In this document: positions 30,769 to 42,019 of the stretch, in pieces | How positions within the stretch are numbered: the stretch's first letter is position 1 | Layout: every line of letters begins with the position of its first letter | Assembly: GCA_022570795.1 (NCBI GenBank) | Contig: JAKUDP010000001.1 | Span: forward strand, 4,092,001-4,156,000 | Length of the DNA stretch: 64,000 nt | Source: Sphaerulina vaccinii | Lineage: Eukaryota; Ascomycota; Dothideomycetes; Mycosphaerellales; Mycosphaerellaceae | Direction: 5' to 3' | Translations under genes and position numbers: made by a program | Notes under the pieces: generated by a model | Databases searched by the model: none | Seen by the model: only the letters and a program-made list of their open reading frames with translations | Told to the model about the DNA's origin: nothing

Positions 30769-33087
30769 ATGACCTCTTCACTGGAAAAGTGGGCACTGCC
30801 CCAGCTGCAAGCACTTCTCCCACTCGACGATGCCGAACTGAAGCAGATCATCTCATATGCCGCGACATTGTCAGAACCTCAAATCACAGCACATTTCACG
30901 GAACTTCTTGGAGACACGCCACAGGCGATCGAGTTTGCCTCCGGGTTCAATGACCACCGAAATGCACAGCAGCAGTCGTTGAGCACATCTTCAAATGAGA
31001 AGCACGATATCAAGTCGCAGCCAATAATGCAAAACGGCACCTCTTCCGGCAGCAATGGCACATCTGGCGACATAAAACCTCCACTTGATGCGCCACCAGC
31101 ATATGCTCCTCTTCCTGGGATCCCGCCGAACAAGCCCTCGGCTAGTCACTCAGGTCGACCTCATACCAACCAAGTGATCGAAGCAGCCAAGGTCAGAGCA
31201 GTCGATGAGCAGGAAATGCAGAATCGGCTCCAGAGTCTCCAGTACCAATACAACATTTACAACAGTGACATCGAGCCCGAACACGAGACTGATTATGCCT
31301 ATTCCTGTTCGTGCCCTGTACATCAGTATCAGAGGTTCAAGTATCGGAGGTATCCAGTGCAGAGGCAGTGGTCAGAAGCGGTCATGTATCCTGGAGAGAA
31401 GGCCTACGACGACAATACCACCTACAACATGAAGCCAACGATCTTCACCAGCAATCCATACCAATGGCGAGTGGTATCACCATATGGATATATGAACGGC
31501 AATTCGTGGACGTGGGGCGTACAGCAACCTTCTGCACAATGGCACGCACGATCGGTACACCAGACTATCGACCTCAACAACTCGTTGAATAGAGAAGCGC
31601 AGGCGAAGATTGATGCGAAGGAACCAAAGCACTCGATCTGGGGAGATACAAACGAGTCTATGACGGCTGCTATGAAGAAGATGAATTTGAGCGACAGCAA
31701 GAGGAAAAGTATCGTCCCACCGGATCCTACGCAGTCCGCGCCACAACTGTCCCGCTTCTCTAGCTTTCGCAAGTCTCTTGGAATCAAGTCATCAGATGAG
31801 CGTGCTCTAGGAAAGGTAACGAAAGCAGTGGGAAAAGGCAGCGAGCTTCGCGAACAAATTGAGGCCGAAGAACGAGGACGATGGAGAGACGAGCAAACAC
31901 GATATCTTGTCGAAGCATATCAACACCACATGGGCATGTACAACAAGATTGCCGATCTTCGAGCACGAGCTCCCATTCAGTATCTGCACCTACTGAGAGC
32001 GGGCTACTTTGAGCCTATACCAGTCGCATGGGCGAGCCAAGCTTCAAATCCTCTCAAGTTCAGTATCGAGTCCGCAGCAGGATGGAGAGGCATCACACCT
32101 GCATGGCGGGGATACGAAGATACTGCCGAAGAACGCCTCTACTGGGTCATGAATCATCGAGAAGGGCCTGCTGGGATGAGAATGAAGCCAGACCAGATCT
32201 CCGAAATGAACATGGCTCGCGAGAGAATGGCAAGAGCAGTCGATCCACCTCCAGACTACTATGCAGCCAACGACCAATGCCATATCCAGCATACTTCTGC
32301 CGGCTACTCGAAGCAAGTCATGCCGTCTCCTTTCCGCGCCTACGATCGTCCTGAGACGCCCACAGATGACACGATGATCTTGCTCGACGTGTCTGGCTCC
32401 ATGGACTTCACGCCTGTTCGACCAAACTATGACCAATACCTCGTCACTGGCTGGTCAAAGTCTGCCCAGCCCAAGAATAAGGATGTCGCAAAAGCCATCA
32501 TCCGCCGCTTCACAGACGCAATGGAGAATCACGATCACCAGTTCCAGGGCTACGATCTTGTGACTTTCGCAAACAGCGCGAGACACATTGGCACGATCAA
32601 CCACTCGAATTTCAACACCATGTGGAACCGAGTTCAGCTTGGAGGCGGAACTCGTGTCATGACAGGCTGGCAGAAAGTCAAAGACCTCCACTTTCAGAAG
32701 CACTCCGAATCTGCAACGCATCACCCTATCTTCGGCTGGCAGGCTGGACCTCAGACTCCGATGCTCCGCCTCTTACTCCTCCTCGACGGCGAAGCGACGG
32801 ATATGGATGAGTTTGAACTCGATCTCCTTGGTCTTTCATGGGCACATGTCACCATCTTCCTGATCGGTGTCGATGGCTGTCCACATCATCATCGGCACGC
32901 GAATGAATTGCAGCGGATCAGCGACGTGAACCATCATGTTAGCTTTGTTGATGCGCAGGGTAATTGTCCTGAGAGATTTGTGACGCATGAGTTGTTGAAG
33001 AGGCATTTGGGGTATGAGATCTCGATGCAGGAGTTTCAGGAGTTGGAGGAGTTGCCTGCTTATAGTGAGACTGCCACGGATGTCTAG
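30769..33087 (+). CDS. CUE-like plus von Willebrand factor A domain protein
   Basis: Single exon, 772 residues. Residues 1-62 (LPQLQALLPLDDAELKQIIS through QITAHFTELLGDTPQAIEFA) resemble a CUE ubiquitin-binding helix bundle. A Pro-rich linker follows. The middle (about 150-520) is fungal-specific, with Tyr/Trp-rich patches. From about 535 there is a VWA domain: DTMILLDVSGSMDF carries the DxSGS metal-site motif, GGGTRVMTGW supplies the second-site Thr, and LLLLLDGEATDMDEFELD the third loop with its Asp. VWA domains of this type act in intracellular complexes. A ubiquitin-linked adaptor role is inference. The start is the first in-frame ATG with a clean leader. Confidence 0.75.
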   Translation: MTSSLEKWALPQLQALLPLDDAELKQIISYAATLSEPQITAHFTELLGDTPQAIEFASGFNDHRNAQQQSLSTSSNEKHDIKSQPIMQNGTSSGSNGTSGDIKPPLDAPPAYAPLPGIPPNKPSASHSGRPHTNQVIEAAKVRAVDEQEMQNRLQSLQYQYNIYNSDIEPEHETDYAYSCSCPVHQYQRFKYRRYPVQRQWSEAVMYPGEKAYDDNTTYNMKPTIFTSNPYQWRVVSPYGYMNGNSWTWGVQQPSAQWHARSVHQTIDLNNSLNREAQAKIDAKEPKHSIWGDTNESMTAAMKKMNLSDSKRKSIVPPDPTQSAPQLSRFSSFRKSLGIKSSDERALGKVTKAVGKGSELREQIEAEERGRWRDEQTRYLVEAYQHHMGMYNKIADLRARAPIQYLHLLRAGYFEPIPVAWASQASNPLKFSIESAAGWRGITPAWRGYEDTAEERLYWVMNHREGPAGMRMKPDQISEMNMARERMARAVDPPPDYYAANDQCHIQHTSAGYSKQVMPSPFRAYDRPETPTDDTMILLDVSGSMDFTPVRPNYDQYLVTGWSKSAQPKNKDVAKAIIRRFTDAMENHDHQFQGYDLVTFANSARHIGTINHSNFNTMWNRVQLGGGTRVMTGWQKVKDLHFQKHSESATHHPIFGWQAGPQTPMLRLLLLLDGEATDMDEFELDLLGLSWAHVTIFLIGVDGCPHHHRHANELQRISDVNHHVSFVDAQGNCPERFVTHELLKRHLGYEISMQEFQELEELPAYSETATDV

Positions 33088-33727
33088 GAACCACCGTTCA
33101 GAAAGGCCTTCTTTGGTGATGAAGGAGACTGATGACTACCGCGGGGAAACAAGACGAGACTAGCAGGAGCAGGAGGTCGGGTCCAATGACTTGATCGCAT
33201 GTTGCGAGCGTTGTGAGAAACTTCTCAGCCTGATATCACCGCCAATGAACACAGTGCATTTGGCGAGAGCTGAGTGTCGGTTTCCAGCCTGATGCCACCG
33301 CCAAGCACCTCATAAGTCTCCATCGTAGACAGAGAACAATTCTCTGGCGATTGACAACCGACTTGGCACAACCAAGATTACGGGGCTCAGCTAGCTGGGA
33401 AGGAAGTGGTCCGGTCCCGGAAATTACCAGAGACTGGATACTGGCCAAAGACGTCTCTCATAACTATAGCCTTGCCGTGTTCCTGCGAGATGGTGCTTGG
33501 CGGACTAATAGAGCCAATCACAGTTTACACTTGCCGAAAGTGCTTGCAGTATGCAGGTACTAATTGCTTGCTATGAGCATCAGGCTGGCTCACGCCAGTC
33601 GAATGGCTTTTGAATGCTGCTAATGCTTGGCGGACATATATTACCTCCAACGTGTGCACCATCGTTCCAAGCAGTCACCAAAAGACACAACGCCCTCGAC
33701 GATACATCAATCAGAGACACTGGCATC
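33088..33727. other. Intergenic sequence with a small duplication
   Basis: No gene seen. The motif AGCCTGATNNCACCGCCAA occurs twice about 60 bases apart near 33227 and 33287, a small tandem duplication. The right end is the promoter of the secreted-protein gene. Confidence 0.4.
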
Positions 33728-34542
33728 ATGTTCGTCAAGCACCTGGTACAAGTTCTGGTTCTTCTCCTTGTTACGACTGTACGTTGACTAGGTGCCGCAA
33801 GTGTTCACCGAAGCTCACTATTCACTGTAGATCGCTTCTGCTCGTCCAAACGACAAGTCACTCGATCCGCTCGCGGGCTATGGTATTGAGCACATCCAAT
33901 GGGAAGTCAGAGCCTTCTCACATGGCCCATTCATAAACAACACCGGCACAATCGAAGAAGTTCAACAGCGCTTGTACGATCTGAATCCCAACGCCGATGA
34001 ACACGAGTTTGGCTCTCCATATATCGATGAAGCTGTTGCGGAGTCCATTGAAAAAAGGACCGACTTCTCGGGTTCTAAAGTCATCTGTTATGGAGGCTGG
34101 GCTGCGGCAAGCGTCGATATCGCAAAGGAAGGAATCAATTACCTCCGCAAGGTCAAAGGCCAGCCCAGCAGCCGTCCTGGCCCAGGTGAGTGTTTGAGAG
34201 TTGCTCGCTGATCCAGCTGAATCGACGTTGAACTAACCATATGCGGGTAGGCATGTGTGGTAGAGTCAGTTGCAAGAACGATCAAGCTATCTGGTGGTGT
34301 AACGATGTAAGACGATCTACACCTGAAACGTCTTGGTAGAATGATCACTGATACAATCTTTGCAAACGTAGAACACAAGCACGAAAACACTATACTCGTT
34401 CGGCTCGATTGCTGATGGGGCGCAATATATCGTCGACCGCTGCAGATCTACGTTTTTGTGGGCAGATGTAGCAGGTGGCCAGGTCTTTCATAAGGATCGC
34501 TGGAATGTCATTCTCAAGATGAGCGATGGAGGTTGCTACTGA
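33728..34542 (+). CDS. Small secreted six-cysteine protein, four exons (effector candidate)
   Basis: Exons 33728-33778, 33831-34185, 34251-34306 and 34372-34542 close exactly to 210 residues. The introns of 52, 65 and 65 nt carry canonical borders, one with branch site AACTAACC. Exon 1 is essentially a signal peptide (MFVKHLVQVLVLLLVTT). The mature part has six cysteines: VICYGGW, then GMCGRVSCKNDQAIWWCND split over two exons, DRCRS, and the C-terminal GGCY. Most of the protein is invisible in any single long frame because of the introns. I do not recognise the family. Size, secretion and even cysteine number match effector-like secreted proteins of plant-associated fungi, but that role is inferred only. 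It sits in the last intact stretch before the AT-rich block. Confidence 0.75.
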
Positions 34543-34762
34543 AGGAAGTCCATGTACGGTCGGCAGGCGGATTCAAGGGGATCAACGAGAATGAGGTTGA
34601 GGCCTTTCCAGATATGTATTTCGCATGATGCTGTACGGCTAGATCTACACAGAGACTTCACTCGTAGATGTCCTTCTCAATATCTTATCGACTATCGATT
34701 TGGTGCTCTTTGACGACCAAACAGAACTTCGACGCTCATTTGACTCTGCACGTCGATCAGTG

Positions 34763-35227
34763 TCAGTGAACGGGCTTGAAGCAGCTGAGGCTATGTTCAC
34801 CTTCAGCGCTCGGCGCAGGATTCGAAAGTCCATGGGTCGTCTGCATCGATAGCTCTTCATCCAGTGCTTTCATCTCGGCCTTTGTGGAGCCTGTAAGTGA
34901 TCAGTCACAATCCGAAGGCAGATTTGAGTAGTGTGTGGAGAGCTCACGCATGTTGCCTGCACCGCCGACTCCCGTCGATCGTCTGCGATCCATGCTTGTA
35001 TCTGATCTTGATGTATGTGTATGTGTCTGTGGCGGATGTGGTTGTTCCACAAGTGTTGCTTCACTGTCAAAGTGTTCGAAACTTGGAAGGGAAGTATTAC
35101 AACAAGCTTGATGATGAGATTGTTCCTCGCGGGCTGTGTGAGGAGACATGCGAGCAATATACAGTAATCTGGTGCTTATCTGTCGAGCGTACCAAGACCG
35201 AGCTCTGCCGCGCTGCATCGAATGCAT
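34763..35227 (-). CDS. Possible small hypothetical protein, two exons
   Basis: Exon 1 (35227-34948) and exon 2 (34890-34763) are joined by a 57-nt intron, GTGAGC to CTTACAG, giving 135 residues. The splice turns VGGAGNM into RSTKAEMKALDEELSMQTTH with a stop at 34763, a more natural reading than the unspliced one. The central part (SFEHFDSEATLVEQPHPPQT) looks coding. The first 40 residues are doubtful, and the start could be the later MSPHTAREEQ. No domain recognised. Confidence 0.4.
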
Positions 35228-35603
35228 TTATGTTGTCTTGGCTAGATTGATCAATTCTCTCTGATTGGTGATGGAGGCCACATCATCAGTCACAAGGCGT
35301 TCGCAAGAAGGTACGGTACCTGATAGTGCCCAGACTTGCTACTGGACAAGCTTCGTGAGATCGGCGAACAAGAAGCTTGTGTCGTCGACCTGCATGTACT
35401 CCGCACTTGCCTCCGCACGTCAGCAAAAATGCCGCATGTCAGGTTCGGACAGCTTTCTTTCGCTTGAGATAAGTGTGTTGCATAGCACTGGAGTGGCTTG
35501 TGAAGTGTACGTACGCTCAGCCTTATGAGCATGACGAACAAGGCTTGCTGACTGATCACTGGCAGGTTGCGATGTCTGATTCCGTGCAACTTCAGAGCCT
35601 CGT
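35228..35603. other. Interval upstream of the F-box-like pseudogene
   Basis: Scattered short open frames. One (about 35271-35310, MEATSSVTRRSQEG then a GTACGG donor) could be a first exon of the following F-box gene, but I could not build a joined model. Confidence 0.3.
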
Positions 35604-36921
35604 TTTGAGAGGCTGCCAGTGGAACTTATTGAGCATATTGCATTGCTTCTGGAGCTCTACGATCTATGCGAGCTTCGTCTGGCTTGCCGCGCACTAGCAG
35701 CAAAGGCCTCGCAGGGTCATTTCAAGACATATTTTCGCCGAAAGGAAGTCGGTCTGCCGGAGTACGAACAGTCTAGACAGCTAAGGAAGCTCAAAATTTT
35801 GACTCAGCCATCGGGTTTTGGCTGCTTCATTGAAAAGTTGACACTTGTTCGCTATGTCCCTTTCGGCAGCGAGGACTTTGTACAAACCAGGTCTCATCGC
35901 TCTTTGCTATCCGCCTGCTTCAGCAACCTAAAGGCAAATTCGAGGACGGGATGCTTGCTTGAGCTTGTACTAGACGTGAACCCTCCGAGGGTTGAGGACT
36001 CGGACCGCAGGGTTGGTTGGAAGCACGCATGGAGCTTGGCTGGGGCGCTGTTTCGAGATACAATAGCTGCACTTCACGAAAGCGGACTTTCCATCTCAAG
36101 GCTTTGCCTCTTTGAGAGCATCGATGGGGCTCAAGATCTTTGCTGTCTTGCGTTCGATCAATTGGCCTCTTGTCTGCAAGAAACCCTCCCTTCACGATCA
36201 CTTGCCACACTGAGAAGCCTGTCGCTCAGAATATCAGACCCGATGATACTTCCCACAATACAAACTGTTCGCGATCCCTTTGAAGGGCATCGTTTCTTCC
36301 GAGAACTCAGATCGCAGTGCCCGCCGCGGGGAACGTCGAGACCACGCCGTTGAACACCAGCAGCTATGTTTCCCAGCTCGAAACATTGCTCAAGCTCTGT
36401 TCCTGCTTGGAAAGCTTAGAACTTCACTACTTCAACATCTGGATTCAACATTCAGAGAAATTACAAGAATAACGACACTTCTTCGATCGCATCGCAGTTT
36501 CCGTACCATTCCCAGTCATGCACGCTTCGAGGGATCAACTGTAGCGCTTCATCCCTAGTGGCCATGGTGGAAAGTGCTATGCGGCTCCAGCATATCAAGA
36601 TCGCCGACATGCACCTGACCAGCGGATCATATCGGCCACTTTTCGATGTCCTGACGGCTCGGAAAACTGGAATCTATTCATCTTGAAGGCCTGTGGGAAG
36701 GTGGCAGGGTCTTCTTCGTTGGAGTTCCTGGTACAACTCGTTTTCCGACTACCAGTCGACGAAGGGTGGGGCCAGATGAGCTGGCGAGGATGAGGCCGGA
36801 TACTGAACTGACGATTGAGTATCAAGTATCGCAAGGACGCCCGATCGACTCGCCTGAAGTTCGTCGTGACAGAGCGAGACGAAGGTGGCTGTATGGACCT
36901 ATAGAAAGAGGTATTAAATAG
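35604..36921 (+). pseudogene. F-box-like gene broken by about three frameshifts
   Basis: The opening frame reads FERLPVELIEHIALLLELYD, CELRLACRALAAK, a typical F-box start, and continues to a stop at 36353. Family-like sequence then resumes in another frame at 36353 (NTSSYVSQLETLLKLCSCLE), shifts again near 36455 (SQSCTLRGINCSASSLVAMV, LQHIKIADMHLTSGSYRPLF), and again near 36665 (LESIHLEGLWEGGRVFFVGV onward), ending at 36921. No convincing introns explain the shifts. Its base composition is normal, with no RIP. It is the last gene-like sequence before the isochore, so decay beside the boundary is plausible. Confidence 0.6.
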
Positions 36922-36929
36922 TCGGAGTT

Positions 36930-39207
36930 GTTGTTATATCGTTCCTTTAGCAAGGTACAAGTATATAGAAGTTCTAACTTCTAAATCTCGGTAGTTGGCC
37001 TCCGAGCTTACCGAGCTAATTAGAAGTAGCTACTAGCGCGTCTTAGTATAGCTAATAGCTTTAGCGCGCTATCTTTTATAAACTAATATACTCTATTTTA
37101 TACTACTACTATATTACTATTTAATACTAATTTAATATTAATATATTTTTATAATAATAGTTACTACCTCTAAATTTAAGAGCGATCTAAACTTCGACTT
37201 CTACTCTAAGGCCGCCTATAATAGAAAATAGCTAATTCTTCTAGTAAGTTAATTATAATCTAATTCTAATTTAATATTAATATAATAGCTTTCTAACTTA
37301 CTTTACTTTACTTTATAGAGCTTATAGTAGAATATAATTACTAGTAATAATAATAATAAGATTACCTTATATACTAGCGAGCTTATCTACTACTTTAATA
37401 TAGATCTAGTAGGAATTTATAGTATAAGTAATATTAACCTATTATTAATATTATACTAATTCTATACTAATATAATATCTATTAGTAGAGATTCTAAGAG
37501 TATAGTATTTTAAGCTACTACTATAAAATATATTATAGAGTTAAGACCTAGTATAAATATAGTTATATTAATAAGAAAAAAAGTTTTAAAAGCTAAAGTT
37601 AAAAGTAGTCTACTATAGATATAAGAAGTAAGTCTTATCTAATACTAATATAATATTAATATAATACTAATATAATATTTTTTAGATTAGTATATATAGT
37701 TAGTCTTAGATTATACTATACTTATAGGTTAGTACCTAGCTTTTTAAGCTAGTACTTTAGAAGCTAATATACTATAGTTTACTAGTCTTACTACTAGTTA
37801 AGCTTAAAGTCGAATTATAGATTCTACTAATAATAATTAAAATAAAAAGAATAATAAAGTAGATTTTACTTTTTCTAGCTATCTATTTTAGAATAGTAAG
37901 ACTTTTCTAGATATAATATAATACTAATATAATACTAATATAGTATAGGCTAATTCTTAGCTTTTTTATTAGAATAGAAAAGAAATAATAGAATTATATA
38001 AATAGATAGATTTATATATAAATTTATAATTTTAAAATATAAGTTTAAAAAATATATAATAGAAAAAATTCTATATATAGTATTTATAAAATATAGAAAT
38101 AGAGTTTATAATAATAAATATTAGAATATAGAATAGATATATAATAGAAGTATAAATATAATTCTTATTTAAGTATTATAAAGCTAGTATAACTAAGTTA
38201 TATTAGATTAGCTCTAGCTTAAAAATATTACTATTAATATAAATATATACTAATATTTATAGTAGTAGTATATATTTAAGCTTCTAATTACTAGTAGAAA
38301 AGTATTATAAAAACTAGAAATTTAATTATTATATAATTTATTATACTACTATCTATCTAGCTTAGATCTTTTTTAATAGAGTTATAGTATTTAACTTAGA
38401 AGTTATTCTATTAGAACTCTATTCTATATTATACTAAGTCTCTATAAGTAGAAGAAAATAGAACTAAAAGAAATATATACTTTATAAAATAATTACTATT
38501 ATAAAATAAAAAATTCTATATAACTATTAGTATATATTTTTTATATCTAAGTAGTAATAAGATTACTAATCTACTATAGAACTAAGTTTAGTAAATCTAA
38601 AAGCTTTAATAATCTATAATACTAATAGGTAAAAAATATCTATTACTATAACTATATAAATAATATTTATAAAAAATAAATATTTATTTATAAATTTTTT
38701 TATAAATCTACTAATATTTTTAGTATACTAGAAAGCTTTATTAAAAGCCTTTTTTATAATAGAATCTATATTTATATTTACTATAAGTACTATTTAGAGT
38801 AATTAGAAAATATATTTAGTAATAGTATTATTCTACTAATAAGCTTCTATAATAGTATTATAAATAATAGCTTATATTTCTATAATAGAAAAAGAACTAT
38901 TATAAAGTATAAATACTATCTAATCTAATAACTTATATTTATTATAATTTTTTTTTTTTTAGAAAGTATCGAGGCTAGAAGTAGGTTTCTATAGTATAGC
39001 TTCTATATTAAAAAATAGCCTAGAATTATAGTAAGATAATTTTAATTTTAGCTTAAGTTTTATAAATTTTTAAAAAATTTAAAAAGTAAAGTAGAAAGTA
39101 ATAGTATCTAGACTATAGCTATATACTATTTTAAGAATATATATTATATAAATAACTATTACTCTATTACCTAATAGGTTATATAGATAGAAGAGAGATA
39201 ACAATCC
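36930..39207. other. AT-rich RIP-degraded DNA, left edge of the isochore, no gene
   Basis: Composition switches within a few dozen bases at about 36930. From here on CpA and TpG are almost absent and TpA is dominant. A 16-bp palindrome, AGAAGTTCTAACTTCT, lies at 36968-36983 and a stem CTCGGTA / TACCGAG at 36987-37015, which may mark an old element end. Short AT motifs of the type AATACTAATAT recur at about 37120, 37265, 37640-37680 and 37915-37950. I could not identify any element in this part. Confidence 0.6.
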
Positions 39208-39299
39208 CTATCTATATCTATACTAGAGAAACTAAGTTTCTCTAGTAAAAAAAAAATAGTTTTTCTAATAGATAGTAATCTACTAATATTTACTAGAGA

Positions 39300-40470
39300 A
39301 ACTAGACTTTATTAAATTATTATTTCAGATTTGGAATTCTTAGGGTCGAAATAGTATAGTTCTTTATAAGAAGTATATATATACTACTATCTACTAAACC
39401 TTTACTATAGCTAAAAATTCTAGAGAAGTCGAGACTTCGAAAATTAATATTAAGCTAGATATATAACTTTTTGAAATTATTACTTTAGATTCGGATTCTA
39501 TAGGGCTAAGTTAGTATAATAGGGTTTTAGAATTATTTTTAGTATACTACTCTAGCTAGATCTATATAGGATCGAAAATATCTAGAAGTCTAACTTTTAA
39601 AAATTAGTAACTTTCTAAATATTAGACTTTTTATAGTTTTTATTTAAGATTCAGATTCCTTATAGCTAAAATAGTATAATTCTATAGCTTATATATTTTT
39701 AAAGCTCTATTATATATTTATTTACTAGACCTAGAAGTTATAGAGAAAGTAATATATCTAAAATCTATACTAGGCTAGATACTTAGAGTCTTAGAAATTT
39801 TAGGGTATATTTAGGTTCTTTATAGTTAAAATAGTATACTTTAATAGCTTAGATATTTTTAAAGGTCTATTATATATTTATTTAGAGCTACTTTAGATTA
39901 TAAAGAAATTTTAGCTTTAAAAATTAGTAACTTTCTAAATATTAGACTTTTTAAATATTTTATTTAATATTTAGGTTCTTTAGAGTCGAAATAGTATACT
40001 TCTATTACTAACCTATTTTTAAGGCTCTATTATATATTTATTTAGAGTAGCTTTAGGTTATTAAGAAATTCTAGTTTTAAAAAGAGTTAACTTTTTAAGT
40101 CTTAGACTTTTTAGAAATTTTATTTAATATTCGGGTTCCTTAGAGGCAAAATAGTATACTTTTATAGCTAACCTATTTTTAAAGCTCTATTATATAGTTT
40201 CTTAGAGTAGCTTTAGATTATTAGAAAATCTTAACTTTAAAAATAAATAACTTTATAAATATTAGACTTTTTAGAAATATTATATAAAATCTAGGTTCTT
40301 TAGAATTAAAAAAGTATACTTCTATAGCTAATCTATTATTAGAGTAGGGTTATATATTTATTTACTTAAAGTATAGTTTAAGTAATATTAGAACTTCTAT
40401 AATTTAGAATTAGAGTTCTTTATAGAATTAGAGTATAAGAATATAATATTTATATATTAAGATAATATAT
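39300..40470. repeat. Seven-unit tandem repeat, 160-bp period (copy A)
   Basis: The landmark TAGGGTCGAA / TAGAGTCGAA-type block falls at 39341, 39501, 39660, 39821, 39981, 40141 and 40301: spacing 159-161. Neighbouring blocks (AGTATACTTCTAT, GGCTCTATTATATATTTATT, AACTTTCTAAATATTAGACT) keep the same phase. It lies in the 5' arm of the element. Confidence 0.8.
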
Positions 40471-40935
40471 CTAGAGTTACTAAAAGTAGCTTAAAAGCTC
40501 TATTAGTATAGAAATCTAGTTAGTTTATTAAGTTAGAGCTTTTACTAAAAGCTATATAGAGACTAACTAAATCTATATATATTTATAATACTTTATTTTA
40601 CCTATTACTATCTATATATAATTAAGTATACTAGAAATTAGAATTAGAATAGAGCTAGATCTTAGCTTATTAGAAGTAAAGCTTAGCTAAATAATAAAAG
40701 TATCTATTTAAAATTAAAAACTTAATCTAATTTCTATAGTTAAATAAACTAAATCTTAGAGTTAGTAGACTTAGAATAGGACTATTTCTTACTTATACTA
40801 TAATAACTAGAGTAACTCTAGTATACTATCTTAAAATAGAATAAATAGTAATAAACTAAAATATTAATAGAATCTATTATTAAAAATATATTTATATAAG
40901 TAACTATCTATATAATACTTATATAAATAAATATA

Positions 40936-41253
40936 TCTATAGTAGCTTAATAAAATAATTTTCTATACTATTCTTTTTCTTTTTAAATATTTTATTTTCT
41001 ATTTTTTCTAAATAATATCTAGAATCTTCTAAATTAATTTACTAATCTATTATAGTTAGTAAATATACTAGCTAATAAATTCTTTATACTTACTTAGATA
41101 GTATTCTTTAATATAATAGTTAAGTATAGACTTTTTAAGTCTTACTAGAAAAGTATAAACTTTTTTATTTTTTTTATATTTATTTATTACTTTATCTAGA
41201 ATTTCGATTAAATTCTTATTAGTTTTAATACTAATAGTAGTATAGCTAGATAT
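40936..41253 (-). pseudogene. Remnant of the short divergent gene of copy A
   Basis: Counterpart of the two-exon gene at 59764-60080. Its start codon has become ATA (plus-strand CAT to TAT at 41251-41253), a RIP-type change. Splice donor and branch site are still visible. Confidence 0.6.
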
Positions 41254-42019
41254 AGCTATTATAGTTAGCTAAGATACTAGTATATAAGTAGTAAATAACT
41301 ACTTACTTCTTTATAAATAATTCTTTTAATTTTTTTTTTTAAAAATATTTTAACTAATTTTAGACTAAAATAAATATTAGCTTAGTTTAGTTAAAGTAGT
41401 AGGTTATATTCTTACTTTAATTTAGACTTAATAAGCTAGGGATTAGAGTAGTATTATTCTAGAGTAGAATAGAATAATACTAAACTAAATTAAACTAGAA
41501 TACTAGTTAGTTTTATTTTAGAAATAAATTATAGAATTACTTACTATTATTTAGACTTAGTTAGAGTATTATTATTTTATAATATAATAAAATAAAGATA
41601 CTCTATTACTAACTAAAGTATTAGTTAGCTTACTATACTAAAAGTAGTTCTAGTATTACTTACTTTAATTAAAAACTAGTAGAATAGAAAGTAGAATAGT
41701 ACTACTTTAGAATTATATTATAAATTAGAAATTAAAAATTACTATAGGAAGTAAGAACTCTAGAAGAAGAGTTAAGTCTATATATATATCTATAGTCTAC
41801 TATTCTAATAAATATAATAAGTCTAGTTCTAAAATAATTATTTTAACTTATTATATTAAAGTAGATATATAGTAAATATAGTAGATAACTTAGTAAGTAA
41901 GAGTAGAAAATATATTCTCTATTCTCTTTCTTTTTAATCTAAAACTTTTAAGCTATTTTAAAGAATCTAATTATAATAACTTTTACTATTTTAAAAACTA
42001 ACTACTATTCTAAATTAAA

